Positions 32,504 to 41,956 of a DNA stretch of 64,000 nt are shown here, in pieces (the stretch's first letter is position 1; every line of letters starts with the position of its first letter). Below the pieces are notes generated by a model that was given only the letters and a program-made list of their open reading frames with translations, was not told the origin of the DNA and ran no database searches. The DNA is taken from NCBI RefSeq assembly GCF_002787055.1, contig NZ_CP024808.1:832328-896327 (forward strand), written 5' to 3'. This DNA is from Candidatus Nitrosotenuis aquarius. GTDB lineage: Archaea; Thermoproteota; Nitrososphaeria; Nitrososphaerales; Nitrosopumilaceae. The position numbers and the translations under genes were made by a program.

Positions 32504-35500
32504 TTAGTTCTTGGATACTTGCATGTAGAGATCTACTGTTCCAGAACCAACTGGAATGTTTGAACCAACGATTACGTTTTCTGTAACTCCTTTGAGCTCT
32601 TCGATTTCTCCGGTCAGTGCAGCCTCTGCAATTGTTGGGACTGTGATTTCAAATGCAGCCCTTGCCAATACGCTGTCTTTGGTTCCTGCGATTCCGTGTC
32701 GACCGATTTGTTGCAGGTATCCACGAGAGCACATCATGTCTGATACCAGCATGATGTATCTGGAATCGACTTCCAGTCCCTGGTCTTCCAGAGTTGTAGA
32801 TAATTCGTTGATTAGTGCGTTTCTTGCAGCTTCGATTCCTAGTGTTGCCGCAATTTCAAAGACGTTGTTTGTTCTAACGTTTCTCTTGTCGATTCCGTCG
32901 ATTTCCAGCACCTTTGCCAGATTAGAGCCGGTTGTCTGGATGACCCATTCGTCGTCTTTTTGTGCAACTGTTACACGAGTAATGTCTGGCACTCCCTTTA
33001 CTATGGAGTTTAGTACCTTGTTTCTAATTGCAATTGCAGTTGGAGCATCAGATTCTTCTGCCAGTGTCAGGGTAATGGTGTTGCCGCTAGTCTCCATTTT
33101 GAATTTCTTGTTTGATGCAAGTGCTGCCTCGACTTCTTCTACTGTGCAACCTCTCTGGGAGAGTGCGGTTGGACTAAGCTCAATTGTGATTTGTGTTGCA
33201 TAGTCGGTTTCTACGTTTTCTACCAGTGCGGATATCTTGGTCTGTAGTGTGTTTCTTGCAACCTCGATTGCCTTCTCTCTGGATTTTTTGTATTTTTCTT
33301 CCAGGTAGATGTCCATGGTCGGTGTTACTGGCTTTTTTCTTGCATCGACTAATTCGATTAGTCTTGGCAGACCTAGTGTTACGTTTCGTTCTCTGATTCC
33401 TGCAAAGTGGAATGTTCTCAGTGTCATCTGGGTTCCCGGCTCTCCGATAGATTGCGCAGTTACAATTCCTACCGCTTGTCCTGGCTCTGCCTTTGCCTTG
33501 TGGTACAAGTCAACTGCCTTTTTGAGTACTTTTTCTGTTCCCTCTTTGGATAATTTTGAATGTAGGATTGACTCTTCGACTAGGCGGGTGAGTCTTGGGT
33601 TGAATGACTTGGTGTATTTCTTTACCATGTCTTCTGCTTCTTCTTTTGTGATTTTCTTGCCAGTGTCTACGATTGTCTCTGATTCGATCAGTCTGTTTAT
33701 GTTGAATGCCTCGCCGTGGTCGGACTTTGCAACATCGATTCCGTCTTCACCATACAGGAATTGGATGATGTGTCCGTGTGGGTCGCGCACTGTATTGTCG
33801 TATTCTAGCTTGATGTGCTCTAGCGCGTTGACTAGTCTTCTCTGCATGTAACCAGATTGTTGGGTTCTGACTGCAGTGTCGACTAGTCCTTCTCTTCCTC
33901 CCATTGCGTGGAAGAAGAACTCTATTGTGGATAATCCGTCTCTATAGTTTGATTTTACAAATCCATGTGCGTCTGGGTTGTCGTCATTTTCCTTAAAGTG
34001 TGGCAGTGCCCTGTTGTTGTAGCCCTTGTTTAGTCTATTACCACGAATTGACTGTTGTCCTAGTGCGCCTGCCATCTGGCCAATGTTTAGTGATGAGCCT
34101 CTGGCTCCTGTTGTTGCCATGATTCTTGCGGCATTGTTTTTGTCTAGCTGCTGGTCAGCTGTGTTTCCTGCCTTGTCTCTTGCCTTTGATAATTCGTTTA
34201 CGATATAGGCTTCCAGTGCCTCGTCTGCAGAAAGTCCTCTAGTTAGCTTTAGTGTGCCTTTCTTTGCCTGTGAAATCAAATCATATACTGTGTTGTATGA
34301 TTCGTCAGTTCCTGCGTGGATGTCGGATCGTACTTTTTCTGATAATTCCAGATCAGAGTAACCATAGCTGAATCCATAGTGAGTGATGAATTGTTTTGCC
34401 ACAATCAATACAGAGTTGAGGAATTTCTTTGCAACCGCATTACCATAGTCTTTAGCAACTCTGTGCAAGACACTTTCCGGCTCTTCTGCGCCAATTGATG
34501 CCTTGTCGATTACTCCACTAATCAGCTGGCCATTCTTGATTACAACGTCTTTTTGTGTGCCTTTTGTTCCCTTGGACCACTTTGATGTGATTACATAGTT
34601 AAAGTCTGATGGCAAGAACAATGAGAAGAGTTGCTTTCCAGTGTACATTGGGCCGTCTTTTCCTTTTGCTGCTGGCTCTGGGAATGTTCCCTCGTATCCG
34701 CCAAGCATTGCATAGTTTGCAAATTCTTGCGGTGTGAGCATCGTGTCATCTTTGGTTAGAAGGTATGATCCAGTGATAAAGTCTCGAAGGCCTCCGATGA
34801 TTGGACCGCCATATCTTGGTGAAATAAGTTGGTCTTGTACTCTCATCAGTAGAATTGCTTCTGCTCGGGCTTCCTCGCTTTGTGGTACGTGCAAGTTCAT
34901 TTCGTCCCCATCAAAGTCTGCGTTGTATGGCGGACATACTGATGGGTGTAGTCTGAATGTTTTTCCTGGTAGTACCCGGACATAATGAGCCATAATCGAC
35001 ATTTGGTGAAGTGATGGTTGTCGGTTGAACATTACAATGTCGCCGTCTGCTAGGTGTCGCTCCACTAGATAACCAACTTCGATGTTTTGTGCAATGATAG
35101 AGCGGTCCTCTACGAAATCCAGTCTGATTTTGACGCCGTCTGGTCTTACAATATAATTGACACCTGGGAACTTGTCTGGTCCGTTGATTACCAGCTCTCG
35201 CATTCTCTCAATGTTCCATTCAGTTACAATCTCTGGGATTGTGAGCTTCTTTGCTACTGCTTCTGGCACACCAACTTCTGACAGATCAAGGCTTGGGTCT
35301 GGCGAGATGACGGTTCTGCTGGAAAAGTCTACTCTTTTGCCGGACAGTGATCCTCTGAATCTTCCTTCCTTTCCTTTGAGTCGCTGTGTTAGTGTCTTTA
35401 GTGGCCTGCCAGATCTGTGGTGAGCTTGCGGGATTCCAGAAACTTCGTTATCAAAGTATGTGGTTGTGTGGTATTGCAACAGGTCAACTAGGTCTTGGAC

Positions 35501-36292
35501 GATTAGTGGTGGTGTACCTGCGTCCTTGCTTTCCTTTAGTCTTTGATTTACACGGATGATGTCGACCATTTTGTGGGTCAAGTCGTCTTCTGATCTGATA
35601 CCTGTTTCCAGGATGATTGATGGTCTAACTGTTACTGGTGGCACCGGCAATACCTGCAAGATGAACCATTCCGGTCTTGCGGTGTTTGGATCATAGCCCA
35701 ATAATCTTAGGTCCTCGTCTCGAATTTGTGTAAATCTCTCTCGTATTGTGATTGGTAATAGTCTGTGCTCGCCAATTTCGGTTTTTTCGATAAATATTGT
35801 TGGTTTTGTGAAAATCATGTCGTATTGTGGTTTTCCACAGTGCGGGCATTCCTTTGCTTTTTTGGCCTTGTCTAGGATTTCATCGGGAATTCTCTTTTGT
35901 GAAATTATTGTGTATGCTGCTTCCTTTTTGAGAACTTGGCCATAGTTGTCAAGATCTTCCTGTGGAAGCTTTAGTCTGGAGCAAGAACGACACGTTGCTA
36001 ATAGTAATTTGTGAATATTGTCAATAAATGCAATGTGTAATACTGGCTCTGCCAATTCAATATGACCAAAGTGGCCAGGGCATCTTGCCGCGGTGTTTCC
36101 GCATGTGAGGCATTTTTGTCCAGGCTCTAGTGTTCCTAGTCTGCCATCCATGAGTCCACCTTGGACTGCCATTCCGTCTTCGTCGTATGTCTCCGGTGCC
36201 GTGATTTCAGCTACAGAGTATTTTCGAATTTCAGTTGGTGACCAAACTGAGAATTTGATTCCGTCAATTGATTTTACTGTTTGAACTGACAA
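32504..36292 (-). CDS. rpoA: DNA-directed RNA polymerase subunit A (unsplit A'-A'')
   Basis: Largest polymerase subunit, 1262 residues in one frame. The active-site metal loop NADFDGDEMNLHVP and the N-terminal zinc site (CLTCGNTAARCPGHFGH) are present. The trigger-loop region with SIGEPGTQMTLRTFHFAG is followed by the A'' part in the same chain. Most archaea split this protein into A' and A''; an unsplit version is a known mark of Thaumarchaeota. Starts at the base after the rpoB stop. Confidence 0.98.
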   Translation of the reverse strand: MSVQTVKSIDGIKFSVWSPTEIRKYSVAEITAPETYDEDGMAVQGGLMDGRLGTLEPGQKCLTCGNTAARCPGHFGHIELAEPVLHIAFIDNIHKLLLATCRSCSRLKLPQEDLDNYGQVLKKEAAYTIISQKRIPDEILDKAKKAKECPHCGKPQYDMIFTKPTIFIEKTEIGEHRLLPITIRERFTQIRDEDLRLLGYDPNTARPEWFILQVLPVPPVTVRPSIILETGIRSEDDLTHKMVDIIRVNQRLKESKDAGTPPLIVQDLVDLLQYHTTTYFDNEVSGIPQAHHRSGRPLKTLTQRLKGKEGRFRGSLSGKRVDFSSRTVISPDPSLDLSEVGVPEAVAKKLTIPEIVTEWNIERMRELVINGPDKFPGVNYIVRPDGVKIRLDFVEDRSIIAQNIEVGYLVERHLADGDIVMFNRQPSLHQMSIMAHYVRVLPGKTFRLHPSVCPPYNADFDGDEMNLHVPQSEEARAEAILLMRVQDQLISPRYGGPIIGGLRDFITGSYLLTKDDTMLTPQEFANYAMLGGYEGTFPEPAAKGKDGPMYTGKQLFSLFLPSDFNYVITSKWSKGTKGTQKDVVIKNGQLISGVIDKASIGAEEPESVLHRVAKDYGNAVAKKFLNSVLIVAKQFITHYGFSYGYSDLELSEKVRSDIHAGTDESYNTVYDLISQAKKGTLKLTRGLSADEALEAYIVNELSKARDKAGNTADQQLDKNNAARIMATTGARGSSLNIGQMAGALGQQSIRGNRLNKGYNNRALPHFKENDDNPDAHGFVKSNYRDGLSTIEFFFHAMGGREGLVDTAVRTQQSGYMQRRLVNALEHIKLEYDNTVRDPHGHIIQFLYGEDGIDVAKSDHGEAFNINRLIESETIVDTGKKITKEEAEDMVKKYTKSFNPRLTRLVEESILHSKLSKEGTEKVLKKAVDLYHKAKAEPGQAVGIVTAQSIGEPGTQMTLRTFHFAGIRERNVTLGLPRLIELVDARKKPVTPTMDIYLEEKYKKSREKAIEVARNTLQTKISALVENVETDYATQITIELSPTALSQRGCTVEEVEAALASNKKFKMETSGNTITLTLAEESDAPTAIAIRNKVLNSIVKGVPDITRVTVAQKDDEWVIQTTGSNLAKVLEIDGIDKRNVRTNNVFEIAATLGIEAARNALINELSTTLEDQGLEVDSRYIMLVSDMMCSRGYLQQIGRHGIAGTKDSVLARAAFEITVPTIAEAALTGEIEELKGVTENVIVGSNIPVGSGTVDLYMQVSKN

Positions 36293-39200
36293 TTACACTC
36301 TCTCCTTGATCATTAGTCTTGGCGCTACGTTGAGGCTTTGCATTTCCTGGAGCAATAGCTTAAACGCATATGCCACGGAAACTGATGAGACCTTTGCCTT
36401 GTCTCCGCAGACTCGGCAAACGTATTTTCTTTGTTTAACATCATGATATGCAACTAGTCCGCATCGCTCACAGACATAGATCTCAGACTTGTCTGATTCA
36501 TCCAATAGTCTGTCTTTGAGAATCATGGATGCGCCATATGCGATTAGGCAGTCTCGTTCCATTTCACCAAATCTGAGTCCTCCTCCTCTTGCACGACCTT
36601 CTGTTGGTTGCTTGGTCAGCATTTGGACTTGTCCTCTTGCTCTTGCGTGAATCTTGTCTGCCACCATGTGGTGCAGTTTTTGATAATACACAACTCCGAT
36701 GAAGACTTCTACTGGGAATGGTTTTCCAGTTCTGCCGTCGTACATTATTTCTTTACCAGAATATTTCAGTCCAGAGCCTTCCAGTGCTGCCTTGATTTCC
36801 TCTACTTTTTCTCCAACAAATGCAGAGCCGTCAAATCTTGCACCTCTAACTGCAGCTGCCTTGCCAGACACAGACTCCATAAACATTCCAACTGTCATAC
36901 GTGACGGGAATGCGTGTGGGTTGATCAATACGTCTGGAATAACTCCTTCTGCGGTATATGGTAGGTCCTCGTATCTTGCCAAAATTCCAACCACACCTTT
37001 CTGTCCGTGTCTTGATGCGAATTTGTCGCCAATTTCTGGAATTCTCATGTCTCTAACTCTAATCTTGTACATTTTGCCGCCCTCGTTGGATTGTGTCATG
37101 ACTACTGTATCGACTACGCCAGTCTCTGATGGTCTAACGCCAATTGATGTGTCTCTTCTGTATGGTCCCTTGGACTCGAACTCTCTGTACTCTTCCATGA
37201 ATCTCGGAGGACTGGTCTTGCCAATCAGAATGTCTCCGCCAACTGCGTTTGACTCTGTTGCAATAACTCCGTCTTCTTCTAGTAATCGATATGCCTTTTC
37301 TCCTTTGTATCCTCGGATGTTGTCCTCGGCGTTTGGAATCTCAAAGTTGTCTCTCATTCCGCCTGGGTATTGTTTTGCTTCAGCCTCATAGATTCTGTAG
37401 AAGAATGTTCTTCCAAGGCCCCTGTCCACTGCAGCTTTAGAAATTACAATTGCGTCCTCAATGTTGTATCCGTCAAATGGCAATACAGCAACTACACAGT
37501 TCTGTCCTGCTGGTCTGTCTTCCATTCCAAGCAGGTTTAGCGCTTTTGTGGTAACAATTGGTGTTTGTGGGTACCACATAAAGTGCTGTCTAACATAGGT
37601 GCTAGTGTTCATCATTGGTGTTGAAAATCCTAAGCTTTGCTTTGCCATTGCAGACTCGTATGTGTTTCTTGGGGACTGGTTGTGCTCTGGATATGGGATG
37701 ATTGATGCGCCTGCTCCCAAGATTGCCGATGGGAATATTTCTAGGTGAGTGAATTTCTTGGTGTCCTTGTCATCTATTGTGATGTAACAGTTTTCTTCCT
37801 CGTTTGCATCGTTTAGCTCAATGATTCCCATTCTTAGAAGGTCATTCCAAGACATGAGCTTCTTTGATACTTTGTCAATTAGCTCTTGTGTGAGTAGTGG
37901 CTTGCCATCTTTAATCACAATTAGTGGCCTCAAGACACGGCCTGCATTGCAGTTAACGTAGAGTCGCTTTGTTGCGCCTTCCACGTTTGGCTTGAAAAAT
38001 GAAATGCCTACGTGTGGGTGAATCTTGGAGTTTCTTCTCAGATCACGCAGTGACTCTACCAGCTTGTCGCCGTCCTTGTAGTAGCCAACCAGTCTTCCAT
38101 CGACAAAGACACGGGTTCCGTCTCGTTTCAGATCTTCTTTGGCATCAGTAAAGTGTACCGAGCCCAAGTCGTAGAGTTTTTCGATTATTTCTTCTGGTGA
38201 AACATTTACTGATATTATAGCAGATAATGCCAAGTTCTTGACTAGACCACAGTTAGAGCCTTCTGGTGTTTCGCTTGGGCAGATTCTTCCAAAGTGAGTT
38301 GGGTGCAAGTCTCTTGCCTCAAAGTTTGGCTGTGTTCTGGATAATGGAGACTGGATTCTTCGAAGATGAGAAATTGTGGACAGATAGTTTGTTCTGTCTA
38401 GGAGTTGTGTTACGCCGACACGACCTCTGCCCCAGTTTCCTGTTGCAATTGCGTTGTTTAGTTTGTCTGATACTATACCTGGTCTAATGGCAGCTGCTAC
38501 TGCATTGATTCCTCGTTTTTGTCCGGATCTTTCCAGTTGGTATTTCATGTCGCGGACCAAGTTTCTAAATGCAGTTCTGAACAGGTCAGCTAGCATTTGT
38601 CCTGCGAATTTGATTACTTTATTTCCATAATGGTCCTTGTCGTCTGGAGAAATCCAGCCCAACTTTAGCTCGATTAGCTTGCATGCTGCCTCGCCTAAGA
38701 ACTGGGCCTTTTCTCTTCTGTTTTCTTGATGCTTTCCTAGGTGTGGCAATAGTCCCCAGTCAAGCAATGTTTCTGCTCGCTTGATCTGGAATTCTTCTAG
38801 CATACCTGGCGCAATTCTCTTTGAAATATACACAATGGAATCCTTTGATGTTTGGACTTCGGCTACTTTTTCAAATGATGCTTCTAATTCATTTTGGATG
38901 GATTCTACCAAAGAAACAGCTGCTGCAATTTCCCTGTCGGATTCTAGTCCGAGTGCCCTCATCAATGTAACTACTGGAATGTCTACTGGAGATCCTGGAA
39001 TTCTTGCTACGATCAGTCCGTCGTTTTTCATTACTAGTTCTAGTTTTGCGCGATAACCAACAATCGAAGAATAGACTTTGGCCTTGTAGACATCGTTGCC
39101 GCCAACCTTTTCCTTGTCGACGATGATCTTGTTGTAGGACAGATCCTCTAGTCCTACTATAACTCGTTCAGAGCCGTTGATGATAAAGTATCCACCAGGA

Positions 39201-39640
39201 TCGTTTGGATCCTCGCCGTGTTCAATTAATTTTTGAGTAGAGAAATTGTGCAGAATGCATGCATTGGATCGTACCATGACCGGAATGTCTCCAATGTGGA
39301 CAAATCTTGATTCTAGGATTTTTCCGTCTTCTACTACGCTTGCCTCCATCATTATTGGCGCAGAATACGATACGTTTCGCAGTCTTGCCTCTGTTGGAGT
39401 AATATGAGTAATAGAGCCGTCAAGTTCCATCATTCTTGGCTGTTGCAGTTTTACTTTGCCAAGCTGAATCTTGTATGGATATTCTGCGTTTTCAATTTCA
39501 ATTTGTGCCACTTCGTCAATGATGCTTTGCAATCCTCTCTCCAAGAATTCATCAAAGGAGTTTAGGTGTTGTCTTGCAATTCCCTCTCTTTTTAGGAGGT
39601 CTTGTATGATTGGCCAGCGCTTGTTAGATGGGTCTGTCAT
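36293..39640 (-). CDS. rpoB: DNA-directed RNA polymerase subunit B
   Basis: Second largest subunit, 1115 residues, unsplit. Visible: RRIQSPLSRTQPNFEARDLHPTHFGRICPSETPEGSNCGLVKNLAL, the GDKFASRHGQKGVVG active-site segment, and near the C-terminus GGLRFGEMERDCLIAYG followed by the zinc site (CERCGLVAY, CRVCG). No gap to rpoH upstream or rpoA downstream, so the order rpoH-rpoB-rpoA is intact. Confidence 0.98.
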   Translation of the reverse strand: MTDPSNKRWPIIQDLLKREGIARQHLNSFDEFLERGLQSIIDEVAQIEIENAEYPYKIQLGKVKLQQPRMMELDGSITHITPTEARLRNVSYSAPIMMEASVVEDGKILESRFVHIGDIPVMVRSNACILHNFSTQKLIEHGEDPNDPGGYFIINGSERVIVGLEDLSYNKIIVDKEKVGGNDVYKAKVYSSIVGYRAKLELVMKNDGLIVARIPGSPVDIPVVTLMRALGLESDREIAAAVSLVESIQNELEASFEKVAEVQTSKDSIVYISKRIAPGMLEEFQIKRAETLLDWGLLPHLGKHQENRREKAQFLGEAACKLIELKLGWISPDDKDHYGNKVIKFAGQMLADLFRTAFRNLVRDMKYQLERSGQKRGINAVAAAIRPGIVSDKLNNAIATGNWGRGRVGVTQLLDRTNYLSTISHLRRIQSPLSRTQPNFEARDLHPTHFGRICPSETPEGSNCGLVKNLALSAIISVNVSPEEIIEKLYDLGSVHFTDAKEDLKRDGTRVFVDGRLVGYYKDGDKLVESLRDLRRNSKIHPHVGISFFKPNVEGATKRLYVNCNAGRVLRPLIVIKDGKPLLTQELIDKVSKKLMSWNDLLRMGIIELNDANEEENCYITIDDKDTKKFTHLEIFPSAILGAGASIIPYPEHNQSPRNTYESAMAKQSLGFSTPMMNTSTYVRQHFMWYPQTPIVTTKALNLLGMEDRPAGQNCVVAVLPFDGYNIEDAIVISKAAVDRGLGRTFFYRIYEAEAKQYPGGMRDNFEIPNAEDNIRGYKGEKAYRLLEEDGVIATESNAVGGDILIGKTSPPRFMEEYREFESKGPYRRDTSIGVRPSETGVVDTVVMTQSNEGGKMYKIRVRDMRIPEIGDKFASRHGQKGVVGILARYEDLPYTAEGVIPDVLINPHAFPSRMTVGMFMESVSGKAAAVRGARFDGSAFVGEKVEEIKAALEGSGLKYSGKEIMYDGRTGKPFPVEVFIGVVYYQKLHHMVADKIHARARGQVQMLTKQPTEGRARGGGLRFGEMERDCLIAYGASMILKDRLLDESDKSEIYVCERCGLVAYHDVKQRKYVCRVCGDKAKVSSVSVAYAFKLLLQEMQSLNVAPRLMIKERV

Positions 39641-39913
39641 TTAGATCTCCACCACATATCTGTAATAGATGCTCTCACCCGCAGTTGGGCTCTTTCTTGT
39701 AATTCTTATCATGTCTCCCGGTTTTACGCCAAGTCCGATAATTGCTGGATCGTTTGCAAAAATCAATGGCATCTCAGTTGGTTTGCAGTTGAATTTTTTG
39801 AGGACTTCTTCTGCATCTTTTTTGGTCATGATTTCGTGTTTTGGCACGTAAATGTGATCAGGTACTAGAACGTGTGTTTTTTTAGTTGCCACTTTTCTCA
39901 CCATGGATAGCAT
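39641..39913 (-). CDS. rpoH: DNA-directed RNA polymerase subunit H (Rpb5-like)
   Basis: Small polymerase subunit, equal to the C-terminal assembly domain of Rpb5. Its 90 residues include VLVPDHIYVPKHEIMTKKDAEEVLKKFNCKPTEMPLIFANDPAI, the conserved DP-turn, and the typical end with YYRYVV. An ATG three codons in (39904) is an alternative start. Strong AT-rich TATA-like sequence on this strand (TATATATAAAG, about 39962-39972) lies about 53 nt upstream and would give a leader of about 25 nt. Confidence 0.95.
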   Translation of the reverse strand: MLSMVRKVATKKTHVLVPDHIYVPKHEIMTKKDAEEVLKKFNCKPTEMPLIFANDPAIIGLGVKPGDMIRITRKSPTAGESIYYRYVVEI

Positions 39914-40037
39914 TAGCTAAATCTTGAAAATTACCAAACAAACTAAAAAAACTCTAAAAAGACTTTATATATAGTTAATCAAGATCCATGCAAAAATCCA
40001 ATATTTTTCGTTATTAGTCAATGATTTTTTTCCTAAG

Positions 40038-40062
40038 CTTAAATAGTATTCGTTAGAACGAA
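40038..40062 (+). promoter_or_regulatory. TATA box and inverted repeat before the first PEFG gene
   Basis: CTTAAATA (40038-40045) is centred 29 nt before the ATG at 40071. Directly downstream TTCGTT-AG-AACGAA (40049-40062) forms 6-bp inverted arms between the TATA box and the start. A related TTCGTTA occurs about 43 bp upstream. A repressor could act here; the second and third PEFG genes lack the repeat. Confidence 0.45.
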
Positions 40063-40070
40063 AAAGCAAG

Positions 40071-40910
40071 ATGAATACTCTGTACGCAACACTAGCGTTG
40101 TTTACAATTCTGGCTACAGGCTCAGTAGCAGTACCAGCTTTTGCTCAGGAATTTGTAGATGCAGTCACAGTTAGTACCGACAAAGAGGCATACGAAGATG
40201 GAGAAACAATCACAGTATCAGGTTCAGTCAGAGAAAGACTGTCTGGATATGATGTGACTTTGCAAGTCTTTGCAGCCAACGGAAACTTAGTTACTGCTCA
40301 ACAACTGCCAGTTTCAGATGAGAATACATTTGGAATTGACCTGACTGCTGGCGGTCCTCTGTGGAGATCTGCTGGAGAATACACCATAAAGGTGCTATAT
40401 GGAACAGCAACAAGAACCGCAGAGACAAGCTTTGAGTTTGGTGGCTCCGGAGACGTAATTCCAGGACCAAAAGTACCACAATTCTCGCTGGCTAACCCAG
40501 ACGATGGATCAGTTGGATACAAGATAAAGGGCGGTAAAATACTCAGCATTACTCCAGACGTCCAAGCAAAGTCCCTAATCGTAGAGATAGAGACTACAAG
40601 TGACGGCGAAGTAACCCTGATTATTCCAAGAGGCATCCTTGATGCAAGACTTGGTCCAGACGGAATGAGCGGTGAAGATGACAGCTTTTTCGTCCTAGTA
40701 GATGGGGCAGAAGTGGACTTTGAGGAAACAACCACCTCCGAAGATCGCACTTTGACCATAGAATTTGAGGACGGAAACACTCAGATCGAGATCATCGGAA
40801 CCTTCGTGATCCCAGAATTCGGCACAATCGCAGTAATCATTCTTGCAGTGGCAATTGTATCAATAGTTGCCATATCAAGAAGCAGACTAAGTATCCTGCC
40901 AAAATACTAG
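40071..40910 (+). CDS. PEFG-CTERM surface protein, paralogue 1
   Basis: Secreted protein of 279 residues. Order: signal peptide (to about 25, cut near AFA), a beta domain with the repeat phrase VSTDKEAYEDGETITVSGSV and GGPLWRSAGEYTIKVLYG, a second beta domain (SLIVEIETTSDGEVTLIIPRGILDARLGPDGMSGEDDSFFVLVDGAEVDFEE), then IPEFG followed by a membrane helix and a basic end (SRSRLSILPKY). The PEFG-helix-Arg/Lys tail is the thaumarchaeal sorting signal, thought to be processed by an archaeosortase. First of three tandem paralogues. Confidence 0.88.
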   Translation: MNTLYATLALFTILATGSVAVPAFAQEFVDAVTVSTDKEAYEDGETITVSGSVRERLSGYDVTLQVFAANGNLVTAQQLPVSDENTFGIDLTAGGPLWRSAGEYTIKVLYGTATRTAETSFEFGGSGDVIPGPKVPQFSLANPDDGSVGYKIKGGKILSITPDVQAKSLIVEIETTSDGEVTLIIPRGILDARLGPDGMSGEDDSFFVLVDGAEVDFEETTTSEDRTLTIEFEDGNTQIEIIGTFVIPEFGTIAVIILAVAIVSIVAISRSRLSILPKY

Positions 40911-40973
40911 ATCTTCAACTTTTTTCATTTTTTAAATATACATAAATAGTCAGCATTCTAATCGCCAATCAAG

Positions 40974-41882
40974 ATGAATAGTTATGCACTATCCGTGCTA
41001 ATTGCCATAATGGCTGCAGCAGGCACTTTAGCAATAGTACCAACTTATGCATCTACCTTCGACGAAGAGGCATGCCCAGATTGTGGCAGCAACGACATTT
41101 ACACAAAAGCCAACTTGGCAGCTCAAAACGACTTGCCAATTGCGGTTTGGACAGACAGTCGAGTCTATGACCACGAGTCTGAAGTTGTAGTAAGCGGCAC
41201 CGTTGCAAACATCAAACCTGGCTTTCCAGTAACAGTCACAGTGATTGGTCCACAGAACAACATTGTGAGCGTTCATCAAGTCGAAGTTTCAGAGGACAAC
41301 ACATTTGAAACAGTGTTTAGCACCTCAAGCGCTCTCTTTAAGGCAAATGGTATGTACACCGTTCGAGCACAATATGGCCCACAAGAAATCAACGACAAGG
41401 TCATGATTGAGCTCGTAGGTGAAGCACCAATGGGAGAGGTAGCATGTGGTGATGGTGAGCTTGCAGTAAAAGGCGGTGGAGAAGTCTACTGCGTTCCATT
41501 TGAAGCAGATGGAGTAGTAGTGACAGGATCCTCTGTCAGCAGTGCAACAAAATCACTCATTCTGAAAATCGAAACTGAAGGCGACGGATTCGTCTCACTT
41601 GCAATCCCAAGAGATGTCTTGGATGCAACAGAGGACGGCTCTGATGTGGACTTCATTGTCCTAGTTGATGATGAAGAAGCAGACTATGAGGAAGTTGATA
41701 GCGACGATTCAACAAGATGGGTCGAGATCATAGTTCCAGACGGCGCTTCACAGATTGAGATCATAGGTACTTATGCAGTTCCAGAATTTGGCACAATGGC
41801 AGCAATCATTCTCGCAGTAGCAATTGTATCTATAATTGCTGTTTCTGCAAGAACACGACTTAGCATCTCACCAAGATACTAA
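40974..41882 (+). CDS. PEFG-CTERM surface protein, paralogue 2
   Basis: Secreted protein of 302 residues with the same plan: signal peptide, an added CPDCGSND segment, a beta domain (SRVYDHESEVVVSGTV, NGMYTVRAQYG), a second domain (LILKIETEGDGFVSLAIPRDVLDATEDGSDVDFIVLVDDEEADYEE) and a C-terminal PEFGTMAAIILAVAIVSIIAV helix with a basic end. It is the closest relative of paralogue 1, especially over the last 90 residues. Four cysteines (two in the N-terminal CPDC, two around ACGDG and VYCVP) are extra and could form disulfides. Own TATA-like box CATAAATAG (40941-40949), 29 nt upstream. Confidence 0.88.
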   Translation: MNSYALSVLIAIMAAAGTLAIVPTYASTFDEEACPDCGSNDIYTKANLAAQNDLPIAVWTDSRVYDHESEVVVSGTVANIKPGFPVTVTVIGPQNNIVSVHQVEVSEDNTFETVFSTSSALFKANGMYTVRAQYGPQEINDKVMIELVGEAPMGEVACGDGELAVKGGGEVYCVPFEADGVVVTGSSVSSATKSLILKIETEGDGFVSLAIPRDVLDATEDGSDVDFIVLVDDEEADYEEVDSDDSTRWVEIIVPDGASQIEIIGTYAVPEFGTMAAIILAVAIVSIIAVSARTRLSISPRY

Positions 41883-41956
41883 AGTCTCTATACTTTTTTC
41901 ATTTTTTAGTACAAATTCCGAGAAAAAGAAATATACGATTATCATAAAGTTTTGGT

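Noticed and set aside
39955-40000. Strong TATATATA sequence possibly driving a plus-strand small RNA
   Set aside because: Downstream there is only a 9-codon frame and no hairpin; it is better explained as the rpoH promoter on the minus strand.
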